A stretch of 64,000 nucleotides of DNA, from contig NC_069092.1 of the NCBI RefSeq assembly GCF_947172395.1, forward strand, positions 11,329,418 to 11,393,417, read 5' to 3'. This DNA is from Bicyclus anynana. Its lineage: Eukaryota > Arthropoda > Insecta > Lepidoptera > Nymphalidae. The position numbers and the translations under genes are program-made. Below are positions 53,746-64,000 of the stretch, one piece after another. Position 1 is the stretch's first letter; each line of letters starts with the position of its first letter. A model generated the notes under the pieces. That model had not been told where the DNA came from and searched no databases. It saw nothing but the letters and a program-made list of their open reading frames with translations.

Positions 53746-54487
53746 CGGTGGGAAATGTCAAAATCACAAAAATATGCTTCGTCAAAACATGCAAGGTTGG
53801 TTTATTTATTGACGTGACAACGTCTTATGATTCGATGGAGCCAGCTGCACACTCGAAAAAAGATGACGTCATTCGTCGTTCCCTCGCTATAGGGTTGCCA
53901 ACTTTTTTTACAATAAATAAAGTATATTCTGGTCTATGAAGATTGTTAAAAAGTATTCTAAGAAAACATACATTTTCTTTTGAAAAATGCAACCATTCAA
54001 TCAGTATTTTCTTATGACTTTGTCACGTTCAGCAATCGCCAGTAAAACGACTTTACAGATACCCGATTTTTTATTATTTATACAAAGTTTATATAAAGTA
54101 AGATGATTGGTCAATTTGGTCGATGTGTGGTGCTCAAAAGAAAAATATTTGAAATGAAAATTTTAATTTTTAAATATCTTTTTGATAATACCAGCCAAAC
54201 AGCCTGTCGGCCATGATGATGATGGTTTCATGACGTTACTTTAACAAATCCTTTACAAATCGAGCGTTTGTCAAAAATATTAGTTAACAATTAGTTTGAC
54301 GTTTAGTACATCAAGTAAAATTGTGACGTCAGAAAATGGACGTCAGCGTTTTTGAATTTTACATGATTAAGGATTAAGAAATCCTTTACTTTTATTAATT
54401 AATATCGATATATTTCGGACCCTTACTCCATGTTATACACGAAATTAATACTGTTTATTTTAAATTTAATATAAGTCAACTACCTTA
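53746..54487. other. No recognisable feature
   Basis: AT-rich flank of the LINE. Nothing assignable. Confidence 0.35.
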
Positions 54488-54493
54488 TTGTAG

Positions 54494-56036
54494 ATAAATC
54501 AAAAAAAAAATCAAAAAAATCATATTAAATCAACTTTTATGTCATTTTAATTTAAATAACTTGTTTCATCCTGAACAGTATGGTTTTACAAAAGGTCGCA
54601 ATACAACTGATGCAGGGGCTAAACTTTTAAAACATATTTATGAAGCATGGGAAGGTTCTAAGAATGCTATTGGTGTGTTCTGTGATCTGTCCAAGGCGTT
54701 CGATTGTGTTGACCATAACACCCTTCTACTCAAGTTAAGCCACTATGGCATCAAAAGTGTTGCACTCGATCTCATTGCCTCTTATCTCAGTGATAGAACG
54801 CAGAAGGTATGCATAAATGATATAAAGTCGCACGGTTCCACTACCATAATGGGCGTCCCACAGGGTTCAATTCTGGGTCCTTTTCTATTTTTAGTGTACA
54901 TAAACGATTTACCATACCATGTCAGCGGCATATGTGAGATTGTACTGTTTGCTGATGACACATCCTTAATTTTTAAGTCCGACAGAAATAAAGATAACTC
55001 TGACGACGTAAACCGTGCCATATCGCATGTGTCGCATTGGTTCACTGCAAATAATCTACTTTTGAATGCCAAGAAAACTAAATGTATTGAGTTTTCATTG
55101 CCAAATGTTAAAAAATTAGATAAGTCTATAATGATCGATGGTGAAACACTGGAAATGGAGAGTTCCACAGTTTTCCTGGGAGTGACCTTGGATTGTAAAC
55201 TTCAGTGGGGTGCTCATATAGAAAAACTGTCTGGTAAACTTAGCTCAGCGGCATTTGTCGTGAGAAAAATAAGACAGTTTACTGATGTTGACACAGCTAG
55301 GCTTGTTTATTTTGCGTACTTTCACAGCGTAATGTCTTACGGTATTTTATTGTGGGGCAAGGCTGCCGATATACAATCTATATTTGTTCTTCAAAAAAGA
55401 GCAATTCGAGCAATATATCAATTAAAATCACGCGAGTCCCTTCGTCAAAAGTTTAAAGAAATAGGTATACTAACAGTAGCCTGTCAATATATATATAACA
55501 GTATAGTATATGTAAGACAAAATATTAATTTGTACAAACGAAAAGGAGATTTAAACCCACGTCTTACTAGACACGGGCATAAGTTAGTTATTTCTGCATA
55601 TCGTCTCCAAAGAGTTAAAAAATCTTTTGTAGGTTTGGGTGTACTCTTCTATAATAAGATCCCCAAGACTGTGATGGACCTGCCAATGCATAGCTTTAAG
55701 CAATGTGTTAAAAAACATCTACTTAGTCGAGGGTACTACAACATTGATGAGTTCCTTAATGATAAAGATGCTTGGAGGTCGTTGGATCAGCTTCCACCTT
55801 CACACAGAAAGTAAAACTATAAAAAATGTAAACAGTAATTGTTATTAATTGTAAATTATAATACTGTATGACTTTTTCAAAAGAGCAACTGTTGAGTTTC
55901 TTGCCGGTATCTTCTCAGCAGAACCTGCCTTCCGAACCGGTGGTAGAATCTTTACAAATAGTCAACTGACGTGTCAAAAGTGCTTGTAAACTGAGCCTAC
56001 TTGAAATAAATGATTTTTGATTTGATTTGATTTGAT
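54494..56036 (+). mobile_element. LINE-2u: 5'-truncated CR1/Jockey-type element
   Basis: Open RT frame, 3' UTR of about 200 bp and a (TTTGA)n tail at about 56,013-56,036. A 6-bp candidate TSD, ttgtag, occurs at 54,488-54,493 and 56,037-56,042. Homology in the pol frame extends upstream of residue 1 to about 54,519. The 5' junction is unusually rich in tcaaaaaa. Near-identical 3' ends lie at 41,625 and 52,749. 5' ORF and endonuclease are missing. Confidence 0.8.
54561..55814 (+). CDS. LINE reverse transcriptase, N-terminally truncated
   Basis: 417 residues counted from a TTG at 54,561, which is not a real start, since the frame is open and homologous further upstream. The RT core holds D42 (VFCDLSKAFD), GVPQGSILGPFLF from about 98, and FADD at 130-133. 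The thumb and C-terminal region continue to the PPSHRK end. Works, in a full-length copy, by target-primed reverse transcription. No internal stops. Related to, but clearly distinct from, the RT at 11,865-13,502. The terminal region is duplicated at 41,625-42,112. No promoter or start is present, so expression from this copy is unlikely. Confidence 0.85.
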   Translation: MFHPEQYGFTKGRNTTDAGAKLLKHIYEAWEGSKNAIGVFCDLSKAFDCVDHNTLLLKLSHYGIKSVALDLIASYLSDRTQKVCINDIKSHGSTTIMGVPQGSILGPFLFLVYINDLPYHVSGICEIVLFADDTSLIFKSDRNKDNSDDVNRAISHVSHWFTANNLLLNAKKTKCIEFSLPNVKKLDKSIMIDGETLEMESSTVFLGVTLDCKLQWGAHIEKLSGKLSSAAFVVRKIRQFTDVDTARLVYFAYFHSVMSYGILLWGKAADIQSIFVLQKRAIRAIYQLKSRESLRQKFKEIGILTVACQYIYNSIVYVRQNINLYKRKGDLNPRLTRHGHKLVISAYRLQRVKKSFVGLGVLFYNKIPKTVMDLPMHSFKQCVKKHLLSRGYYNIDEFLNDKDAWRSLDQLPPSHRK

Positions 56037-56448
56037 TTGTAGCTATATCGCTAAGTCATTTAGTTTAGTACAACAATTTTCACATGAAATAAACGGAAAA
56101 ACGTCGAAAACCGCTTTGTTTAGCGATCACCGTTTCGATTTCTTCACTGCGGAATTGTATCGTTCGTGTTGAACAACAAACATTAGCCGTGATCGGCTCT
56201 CGGTCCAATTTTCGGGATTTTATTCCGATATCTTTGTTCCGAGTTCCGTATTAGTTTGCTCCGTTTTACTAGTTCTGTACGCTTCAGTGCTTGTAAAGTG
56301 TTCATAGTTTTATTCTAGTTCAAGTATAACAAAATCATGATTGTATTTATTTTTAGAAGACATTAATTGTGTTCAACAATTTCATTCTATTATTTATGAT
56401 ACCATATACGAGTGTATCCATTATATACGGGTATATATATTATCTGAC
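56037..56448. other. No recognisable feature
   Basis: No gene or known repeat recognised. Confidence 0.35.
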
Positions 56449-56772
56449 GGCATCCGTGACGCTGTGGTATGCGCGGTGGATTTATAAGACGAAAGTCCTG
56501 TGTTCGATCCCCGGCTGGACCGATTGAGGTTTTTTAATTGGTCCAGGTCTAGCTGGTGGGAGGCTTTGGCTGTGGCTAGTTACCACCCTACCGGTAAAGA
56601 GGTACCGCCAAGCGATTTAGCGTTCCGGTACAATGCCGTGTAGAAACCGAAAGGGATGTGGATTTTCATCCTCCTCCTAACAAGTTAGCCCGCTTCCATC
56701 TTAGATTGCATCATCACTTTCCATCAGGTGAGATTGTAGTCAAGGCCTAACTTGTAAATAATAATAAAAAAA
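56449..56772 (+). mobile_element. SINE-2, full length
   Basis: Head acggcatccgtgacgctgtg, B box gttcgatccccg, full body to 'gtagtcaaggcctaacttgt' and an A-rich tail (56,762-56,772). Confidence 0.85.
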
Positions 56773-56925
56773 TCTATTGTAATATTTATATTATTATAAA
56801 ATGTTTTTTGAGAAACGTAGTATACGTATAACAACTGAAATAATATAAAATTAAAAAAATTTAAAACCTTCGAAAGTCATGAAATTATTAATTACACTCT
56901 CGATTACTTCATCGATATTATCTTT

Positions 56926-57136
56926 CAGTGCGCTTTCATTAGAGATCCTACTCGAGTATATTTGTAAACGGCTCAACCGATTTTCATCAAACATGTCTAA
57001 GAACAGTCGCACATAAATCACCTTTCATACAAAACAAACTAAATAGAAATCACTTCATCCATTCGGAAGCTATGGTGCTACAGACAAACGTCAAACTTAT
57101 AACACCCCTTTTTTGCGAGGGTGGCTAAGAATCATA
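56926..57136 (+). repeat. Dispersed repeat X, copy 2
   Basis: Shares block order with 31,646-31,860 and extends further to 'ccattcggaagctatggtgc' and 'gtcaaacttataacacccc'. Class unknown. Confidence 0.5.
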
Positions 57137-57321
57137 AAAGGGTATTTGAATTGAGGTATATTATTCTCGTTTAATGAAGTGTTAATGAAACGTACGTAAT
57201 TCGAAGTTTACTCGTAGTAAACGTCAAATGGGTTTAGTTGATTATATTCTTCGAAAGACATTTACTTGGTGGATAACCGAAAATAAGCTTTGGAAGTAAA
57301 TATCTTGATATTTATCTAAAA

Positions 57322-57481
57322 CTAGCTGACGCCGCGCGGTTTCACCCGTGTGGTCCCCGTTTCCGTAGGAATATAGGGATAATATATAGTCTATAGCCTT
57401 CCTCGATCGGACCAGTAGTTCCTGAGATTAGCGCGTTCAATCAAACAAACAAACTCTTCAGCTTTATAATATTAGTATAGA
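57322..57481 (-). mobile_element. Non-autonomous Helitron, family B
   Basis: Both ends are kept on the minus strand: TCTATACTAATATTATAAAG from 57,481 and CTAG at 57,322-57,325 after gcgcggcgtcag. A short 160-bp version. Confidence 0.8.
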
Positions 57482-57635
57482 TACCTGATATTAATATTTT
57501 GATATTCTGCTATTTACATGAGAATATTTCCCTAATAGGAAAAAACGTTACAGTTATACAAAGAAATAATATAACATACAAGCACATAGTTAGCTTATAG
57601 CGTTTTCTGTTCCGAGGGCCAAGTGGCAGTTTGAT

Positions 57636-57763
57636 ACTGTGACGATCACGTTAACGTACACGCGAATTTCTAAGGAATTGAAACAGCGCCATATAGTGGC
57701 ACTACTGCACAACTGTTTCAATTCCATATAAATTTGCGTTTATGTTAACGCGATAGTAACAGT
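57636..57763. mobile_element. MITE-like element 4
   Basis: Arms 57,636-57,686 and 57,713-57,763 are inverted repeats with 43 of 51 bases matching, around a 26-nt centre (cgccatatagtggcactact...). No clear TSD. Non-coding. Confidence 0.6.
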
Positions 57764-58488
57764 GTGAAAACATTGAAAACTCCCACTATGCACCCTGTGC
57801 ATTCAAGGTTACGTTCCGAAAATCAATCGTAATAGGCTTTTGATACGCAGGCTATCATCATATTATATTTATATACATTTAAATGTATTCTAGTTAGCAA
57901 ATTAACAATTATGGCAAATAACGTCGAATTTAAACAGCAATGTTTCAAATTGATAATATACCAGTGAGTCTACTATAAAGTAAATCCTATTATGAATACA
58001 ATATTATTATCAACGTTCGCAGTATCAATATTCGCTAAGAAAGTTCTGTAGAATAATTTAAATTTGTGTGGAGTAAGATTCTTATGTTTGCACTCGAATT
58101 CTGCTGGTAAGCGAGTTTTCCAGCAGCATTGTTTGTTATCTGGTAAGCAGCCAAATGCTGTAATAACATTTACGTGACACTGCATCTCCCTTTTAGGATT
58201 CAAAACCCTTTTGGGGATGGACTTAATATTTTATGTACACTAAACTTTCGCTTGTAATTTGTCTCGTATTGTGTTGAACTGCAGTAATATAAAATTTTCT
58301 TACTTCATGCTTAGTTGTGATAATTTTGTTCTTCCACTTTTTATAGTTTTAGTATTTACATCAAAATTCATTTTATTTACATAAAAGGCTCAAAAATACA
58401 TTATTTACAAGTTACGAGGATTTTGCTTTTAGTCTTGACATGATCAAAAGTAAAGTAAAAAATAATTGATTTTATTAGTCAGCTGCTT
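57764..58488. other. No recognisable feature
   Basis: No gene or known repeat recognised. The minus frame at 57,973-58,203 has no recognised domain. Confidence 0.35.
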
Positions 58489-58595
58489 GGTCGACATCTC
58501 CCTTTGGAATCTAAGAATGTTTCTTAGCCGGCTTTTACGCGGCATCATACCGAAACGCTGAATATTTTGGCGGTACGTCTTTGTCGGCATTGTTG
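58489..58595 (-). mobile_element. SINE-2-related scrap
   Basis: 'cttttacgcggcatcatacc' and 'ttggcggtacgtctttgtcgg' match the SINE-2 middle. Confidence 0.5.
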
Positions 58596-58734
58596 TCCTT
58601 AATATTGACATTTAACATGACAATGTGAAAAATTTTATTACTGGTGTTTTAAATATGACATATTTTTTAATATTATATTTTTCTTTCCATCCCAATAGTG
58701 GGAATAGCAATGTTAGATGTGGGTATGGTTATTA

Positions 58735-58830
58735 AACCCATATTATACCAGGTGTGGATCGAATCCATGACATCTTAGTGTCGAGTCCTGCCTTTTATCG
58801 GTGGAGCTACTGAGGATATTTAGTTATCCG
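58735..58830 (-). mobile_element. tRNA-like SINE head, family unknown
   Basis: On the minus strand: A-box-like cagtagctccaccgataaaa and B box ggattcgatcca. The downstream part (toward 58,690) is AT-rich and unassigned. Confidence 0.4.
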
Positions 58831-59238
58831 GTGATTAATTTTCAATGAAGGCTACACTAATGTCTCCCTTGAGCAACATAGCCTTCAGAAAGTAACAACG
58901 CAGTGAAGTGTAGAAAATACAGCACTTCATTAAATCGTGCCATTCAATTGCCACCGTACTCTTCTATCCTTTGTTGTTTTGTACTTGTTGTCTCTTTCTT
59001 ACCCTTGGGCACACAAATTTCATGGTTCCAAGAGTGCAAACGGTACGTGTTGGAAGCACATTAGATTTCAGCTTTTCCGCTGCGAAACTTATTTGCTAAG
59101 ATTATAGTCGAGGAAAGTGTACAGATCTACTGAGCTAACGTATGGAACAGATTTAACAGAGATTCCAGTCAAGTTAGGTGGTCTGTTGTTGACTAAGAAT
59201 ATTCGTTAAGTTGTGCTAAGATTATACTGTTGAAGATA
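58831..59238. other. No recognisable feature
   Basis: No gene or known repeat recognised. Confidence 0.35.
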
Positions 59239-59311
59239 CAACTTAGCTGAGTTTGTTGTGGGTCTTCTAGGAACTCTCGTAACTTAAATTTCAAGTTTTC
59301 GACTTTAATTA
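59239..59311 (+). mobile_element. LINE 3' scrap fused to SINE-1
   Basis: 'ctgagtttgttgtgggtctt' to 'ttcgactttaatta' matches the LINE tail at 9,546. SINE-1 begins mid-head at 59,312 (gggtgtgggttcaaatccgg), so the junction replaced the SINE A box. Confidence 0.55.
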
Positions 59312-59571
59312 GGGTGTGGGTTCAAATCCGGTCCGGGGCATGCACCTCCAACTTTTCAGTTGGGTGCATTTTAAGAAATTAAATATCACGTGTCTCAGAC
59401 GGTAAAGGAAAAACGTCGTGAGGAAACCTGCATGCCAGAGAATATTCATGATTCTCTGTGTGTGTGAAGTCTGCCAATCCGCGTTGGGCCAGCGTGGTGG
59501 ACTACTGGCCTAACCCCTCTCATTCTGAGAGGAGACTGAAGCTGAGACTCAAGCTGAGTGAGCCGAATATG
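59312..59571 (+). mobile_element. SINE-1, head truncated
   Basis: B box onward, full body to 'gagccgaatatgggtt', where a SINE-2 copy interrupts it. The tail resumes at 59,911 (tgataatgatgatgatga). Confidence 0.75.
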
Positions 59572-59910
59572 GGTTTTTTTTTATTCTTTACAAGTTAGCC
59601 CTTGACTACAATCCCACCTGATGGTAAGTGATGATGCAATCTAAGATGGAAGCGGGCTAACTTGTTAGGAGGGGGATGAATATCCACACCCCTTTCGGTT
59701 TCTACATGACATCGTACCGTAACGCTAAATCGCTTGGCGGTTCGTCTTTGTCGGTAGGGTTGGTAACTAGCCAAAGCCTCCCACCAGCCAGACCTGGACC
59801 AATTAAGAAAACCTCAACCGACCCAGCTGGGGCTGATAAGGAAGCGGGCTAACTTGTTAGGAGGGGGATGAAAATCCACACCCCTTTCGGATCGAACCAA
59901 GGACCTCCGT
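59572..59910 (-). mobile_element. SINE-2 nested in SINE-1, with internal duplication
   Basis: Minus SINE-2 with poly-T at 59,573-59,582. A 50-bp segment (59,649-59,698) is repeated at 59,841-59,890 with one mismatch, inserted in the B-box region. The head is cut short at 'aggacctccgt'. Confidence 0.75.
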
Positions 59911-60491
59911 TGATAATGATGATGATGAACTTTGAAATACAAGAAACAGTGTATAACAGCAGTCACATAATATGAACAATTTCTTGTATCCTACGCTAAA
60001 GGATAGTCAATACTCGCTAAATAAACAATTCCATCTGCCAATCCGTATTGGGCCAGCGTGGTGGACTAAGGCCTAACCTCTCATTCTGAGAGGAGATTCG
60101 AGCTCAGTAGTGAGTCGAATATGGGTTGATAATGATAATGATGATGATGAACTTTGAAATACAAGAAACAGTGTAACAGCAGTCACATAATATGTTCAAT
60201 TTCTTGCATCCGACGCTAAAGGATAGTCAATACTAGCTAAATAAACAATTCCATCTCTGCCAATCCGTAGTGGACCAGCGTGGTGGACTAAGGCCTAACC
60301 CCTCTCATTCTGAGAGGAGATTCAAGCTCCGCAGTGAGCCGAATATGGATTGATAATGATGATGATGATGATGATAATGATGAAGTTAGAAATACAAGAA
60401 ACAGTGTATAACAGCCTTCACATAATATGTACAATTTCTTGTATCCGACGCTAAAGGATAGTCAATACTCGCTAAATAAACAATTCCATCT
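59911..60491 (+). repeat. Tandem array of SINE-1 end plus flank (about 2.6 units)
   Basis: Unit of 222-233 bp: gatgatgatga tail, then about 110 bp of other DNA (aactttgaaatacaagaaac ... ataaacaattccatctgc), then about 100 bp of SINE-1 3' end. Unit starts at about 59,928, 60,150 and 60,383. The last unit lacks the SINE part. Confidence 0.85.
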
Positions 60492-60817
60492 GCTGCCGCG
60501 GTAGCAGGTCGGCACACAAACATAGCTTCGTTGGATTTGTAAACGGGTGGCGCGACTGTGCATTGAAACTTGGCAACCGGACAGCAGTTACAAACAGATT
60601 GCCTTATTGGCTTTCGGCATCTGGAATATATTCATTTTGACTTTTTTTCGAGCACCGTACAAGCAAGCAGTGAATTACAAACATTATGTAGTTGCAAGTA
60701 TTTTTATGGATGTTAATTGAAAATACTAAGTACGTTTATACTAAAATAGGTACATATATTCGCGCTAAATAGATTTTCTATACTAATATTTAAAACAAAC
60801 AATCAAATCTTCCCTCT
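60492..60817. other. No recognisable feature
   Basis: No gene or known repeat recognised. Confidence 0.35.
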
Positions 60818-60955
60818 TTATTGAATAGGCTCTAGAAATATATAACCGATTTGAAAAAATCTTTCACTGTTGAGAAGCTACACTATCCCCGAATGATATA
60901 GGCTATATTTTATCACTGCATTCCTACGGGACCGGGAACCACGCGGGAGAAATCT
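60818..60955 (+). mobile_element. Helitron B, decayed
   Basis: 'aaccgatttgaaaaaatctt', 'ataggctatattttatcact' and 'ggaccgggaaccacgcggg' are family B blocks. Neither end is preserved. Confidence 0.5.
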
Positions 60956-61239
60956 TAAATAAAAACATTTGCAAGATTTTTTGCATGAAAATGATGTATT
61001 ACCTAATTTTTGGGAAACGACGTTACGTACGTAACCAAAAATTGGGCAAGTGGCATAAATTTTCGAAAGTTTAGTTCGATCGAGATATTCTGGTAAGGAT
61101 TCAATGGCTCTCTGAGCGTGTGGACCCCGGTGATCTCTAACATCGGGAACGAAGGTATTGTCGTATTTTTGTACTCTTTATTCTGAATACGGTTAGAAAG
61201 TTCAAAATTTCAGATTATTATTTCGTATTGCATAGGTAC

Positions 61240-61372
61240 ATGAGAATTTTCTTTATTATCTACGTGTATGAAGTCTACCAATCCACATTAGGCTAGCGTG
61301 GTGGACTATTAGCCTAACCCCTCACATTCTGAGAGGAGACTCGTGAGCCGAATATGGGTTGTTATTGATGAT
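61240..61372 (+). mobile_element. SINE-1 3' fragment
   Basis: 'catgagaattttctttatta' to 'gagccgaatatgggttgtta' matches the SINE-1 3' half. Confidence 0.65.
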
Positions 61373-61762
61373 AGATCATAGAGGTGACGACATTAACTTC
61401 AGTGAAATGAATATCATTTATATACTAGAAAATAGAAGTGTGAAACACTTTTTAAATATTCACTTTCATTTATTTTGTAAGTTACAAGTAAGCGGGCGTT
61501 GGCGGCCATATTTTAGAGTGCGGAAATTTAATTATGTCGAGGGACTTGTGAATTGCCCCTTGGAGACAACTACCGTGCAAAAGTGCTAACATTATTTCCG
61601 AGTGTAAACACTAAATGTTATTTTTTTTTTATCTTTCACAGGTTTGTTTCAGGGCTTCTTTTCTATTTTACCTTTTTAGAATTCCTAATCTAAAGGATGT
61701 GTTCTGTTAAAATTATATTTCTTTATAAATATAAATGGTAGTATTACGAGAATATTTTTAAC
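61373..61762. other. No recognisable feature
   Basis: No gene or known repeat recognised. Confidence 0.35.
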
Positions 61763-61985
61763 CCACTTCAAAAAGGAGGAGGTTCTCAATTCGGTCGGTT
61801 TTTTTTTATGTATGTACACCGATTAGGCTCAAAGACGCCTGGACCGATTTCAAATTCTTGGATTAATACATCACCGGCTTAGCACCGCCTTCATACTGAT
61901 CAGCAGGGAGAACATATTTTGATGTTATTTTTCGCTTTTTAGTTTAGTGGGTACGTTTTTAGGTTTTGAAGTCGGTTGTATTTTT
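61763..61985. mobile_element. MITE-like element related to 24,187
   Basis: Left acccacttcaaaaaggagga and right ttttgaagtcggttgt are the same terminal words as the 24,187 element. The left end is degraded. Confidence 0.5.
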
Positions 61986-62093
61986 TTTCATTAAAATTTT
62001 TTGAATTGTAAACATCACAGTTCTATTTCTTCATACCATAGTGTTACTAGGGATTATAAGGGTAAAAATTTTACTTTGACTTTTAGAAATTTA

Positions 62094-62340
62094 CGAAAAT
62101 TATTTAAACGGGTACATACCACGATAAAACTACGAGATTTTTAATGTCGATATTTCGAATCGATATACGCTCTTTCTTTAAACAAGAGGGTAGATCGATT
62201 CTGCCCCTAACAGCTGATGTCAATTTCGCATCTCGCAACTTCAGTCCCGTCGTGACCACGATCCATACAACTCTGTCGAAATATCGACATTAAAAATCTC
62301 GTCGTTTTATCGTGGTATGTACCCGTTTAAATAATTTTCG
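62094..62340. mobile_element. MITE-like element 5 with 68-bp TIRs
   Basis: 62,091-62,158 and 62,276-62,343 are inverted copies with 67 of 68 bases matching (ttacgaaaattatttaaacg...). TA flanks both ends of 62,094-62,340. The 117-nt centre is unrelated and non-coding. A TA TSD suggests Tc1/mariner-type mobilisation. Confidence 0.75.
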
Positions 62341-62343
62341 TAA

Positions 62344-64000
62344 TGAACAACCACGAAATAAGTTTAAAATCATTAGTTTTAGAAACTTATTCAACAGTTG
62401 TATTAGAATCGTTCGTTCACGATATTCAGATAATGATGCTAATACATTAAAAAATAATAATTTAACTCTCTAATGTATGTCATCCAAAAGGAGGGATAAT
62501 ACTGTGGTGTTATGTGTGTCATGGTTACTCAGAAGACTTAAAAGGAGCTGAGTCTTCTTAGTATACGTCCTTCTGAGTTTAAATATACAAGGATTTCCTC
62601 ACAAAAAAGTCTAGTCTCAGAGAAGCTTCGCCTACGGCTTCATTATGCGGTCTGCAGTTTTATCTAATCTGTATTTTATTTAATTTATTTAATAAAATAT
62701 AACATGAACTATTTGACTGCACAGTTAAAACTGCAGGTCTGTAGCCTGCATTAGTCTTGCCAATAAAGATATGCCGCCAATTTTATGTTTTCGGCATTAC
62801 AACGTTTGCTTTGTAATAAAACATGTTCCAACTTTGCTATAGGAACTAAACCATAAACAGCATTCAACAAGATAAATAAATAATTGAAGATCGCACGTAC
62901 CGCAGTTCATAAGCCCGGCTTATATGGAAATTGACACGGGTTTCCACTTAAATGTAAGAGCTTCCTATTTAGTTGCACAACCCCTATTGAGTAAACTAAG
63001 ACGGTGTGTTAATTACGGTAATATCTTATGCCACACTTCAAAGTATGTGAGGAGCATGTAAACTAATAATAATTATCACGATAGAGATGTGTGATGGATA
63101 TAGACCATCGATTCTACAAATGTTGTTAAAGTTTGAAAGTAGGTATGTATTGTAAAAGACATCTCAGAAATGGTTAATTAACTAAAAATCATTTAGACAC
63201 AGATTAAACCGTTTATTCAAACGGTATTTGTGTTCACAAAATTAAAATCGCTAAAATCAATTATGCAAGAATTCATCATGTACATCGTTACTAATACTTT
63301 AGTAGTATTTAACATTAATTAATATTCACAATAAACTAACAAAATAATGTAGATCACAATTAATAAAAATAATATTACGCACCTTAGTTTTAACAATCCG
63401 TTCCTCTCGCTCTATTCAGAAAAAAACATGGCGACTGACTCATATATACACTTCAACCACAGACAACATAGAAATAGTGAGTAACACGGTAATATAGGAA
63501 AGCGCGCGTTACAGTATGTTTATGTTACTTACAAAGAAATTCTAACACAGTTCATTTTCTTTTAAAAAAGTTATACTCAGACACTGCTAGATTTCGATGG
63601 AGCTTCCATACCTACTCTAGTAGCAGCTCAAAGTTCAATTCAAGCCATAATTTAGGTTAGTCTTTAAGTTAAAAAAGGTTAGAAAATCCAAAATTCTAGT
63701 TACGGCCTGTATCTACTTTATATATATCTTATACTAAACTAGAAGTTTTTGCCCGTTTTTTAAACAATTCAATTACACGAAAAGGTAATTTTACGGAGCT
63801 CTTTAACCGACGAACACAATTACAACTATTTAACATCGATTCTATAGAGACAGTTTTTATAATCAAATTAGATCGTTGATCATATACGTTGACAGAAAAG
63901 TAACGTCTAGCGAGGCAGGTTCTATACAATAATTGGTCTGAGTATTTTATACATGTATATCGTATATCAAGTATTCGCAAACATTAGACCGATATTAACT
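62344..64000. other. No recognisable feature
   Basis: AT-rich, probably low-copy sequence with no repeat family recognised. The minus frame at 63,729-63,980 shows no known domain. This is the longest stretch here without an assigned element. Confidence 0.35.

Noticed and set aside
54782..55168. 128-codon minus frame
   Set aside because: Antisense shadow of the LINE RT at 54,561-55,814.
59911..60491. CRISPR-like array
   Set aside because: The repeats are over 200 bp, adjacent and contain SINE sequence, with no short repeats and unique spacers.

Overview
This window reads as transposon-rich, non-coding DNA from a moth or butterfly (Lepidoptera). The evidence is the set of repeat families: tRNA-derived SINEs, RTE retrotransposons with (ATG)n tails, Helitrons that begin TC and end CTAG, and a Mag-type LTR retrotransposon with very short LTRs. 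I found no convincing host exon, rRNA, functional tRNA, CRISPR array or prokaryotic operon. The DNA is AT-rich throughout. Almost all open frames belong to mobile elements or lie antisense to them.

Layout. 1-11 kb is a mosaic of a Helitron, three inverted-repeat (MITE-like) elements, an old hAT-like element split by a SINE, a decayed LINE 3' end, and SINEs. 11.4-13.5 kb holds a 5'-truncated LINE on the minus strand with an intact reverse transcriptase. 14-31 kb alternates Helitrons, SINEs and 5'-truncated RTE copies, several with clear target-site duplications (TSDs). One RTE copy has the inverted structure of twin priming, and one is only 53 bp long. 32,053-36,629 is a complete LTR retrotransposon (4,577 bp, identical 109-bp LTRs, 5-bp TSD). 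Its first ORF is Gag plus protease and its second is RT, RNase H and integrase in the +1 frame. 37-54 kb again holds SINEs, Helitrons and RTE copies, plus a hAT-type element with an 8-bp TSD. 54.5-56.0 kb is a second 5'-truncated LINE with an open RT frame and a (TTTGA)n tail. Its 3' end is repeated almost unchanged at 41.6-42.1 kb. 59.2-60.5 kb is a small tandem array made of a SINE end plus flanking DNA. The last ~1.6 kb looks unique.

How the elements relate. The SINEs and truncated LINEs need enzymes supplied elsewhere, and the Helitrons and MITEs are non-autonomous. Only the LTR element looks potentially autonomous here. Nesting gives partial relative ages: a SINE inside a hAT element, an RTE inside a SINE, an RTE inside another RTE, and a LINE fragment inside a Helitron. 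Three separate inverted duplications inside repeats suggest template switching. Family names come from remembered motifs and structure, not from a database search.
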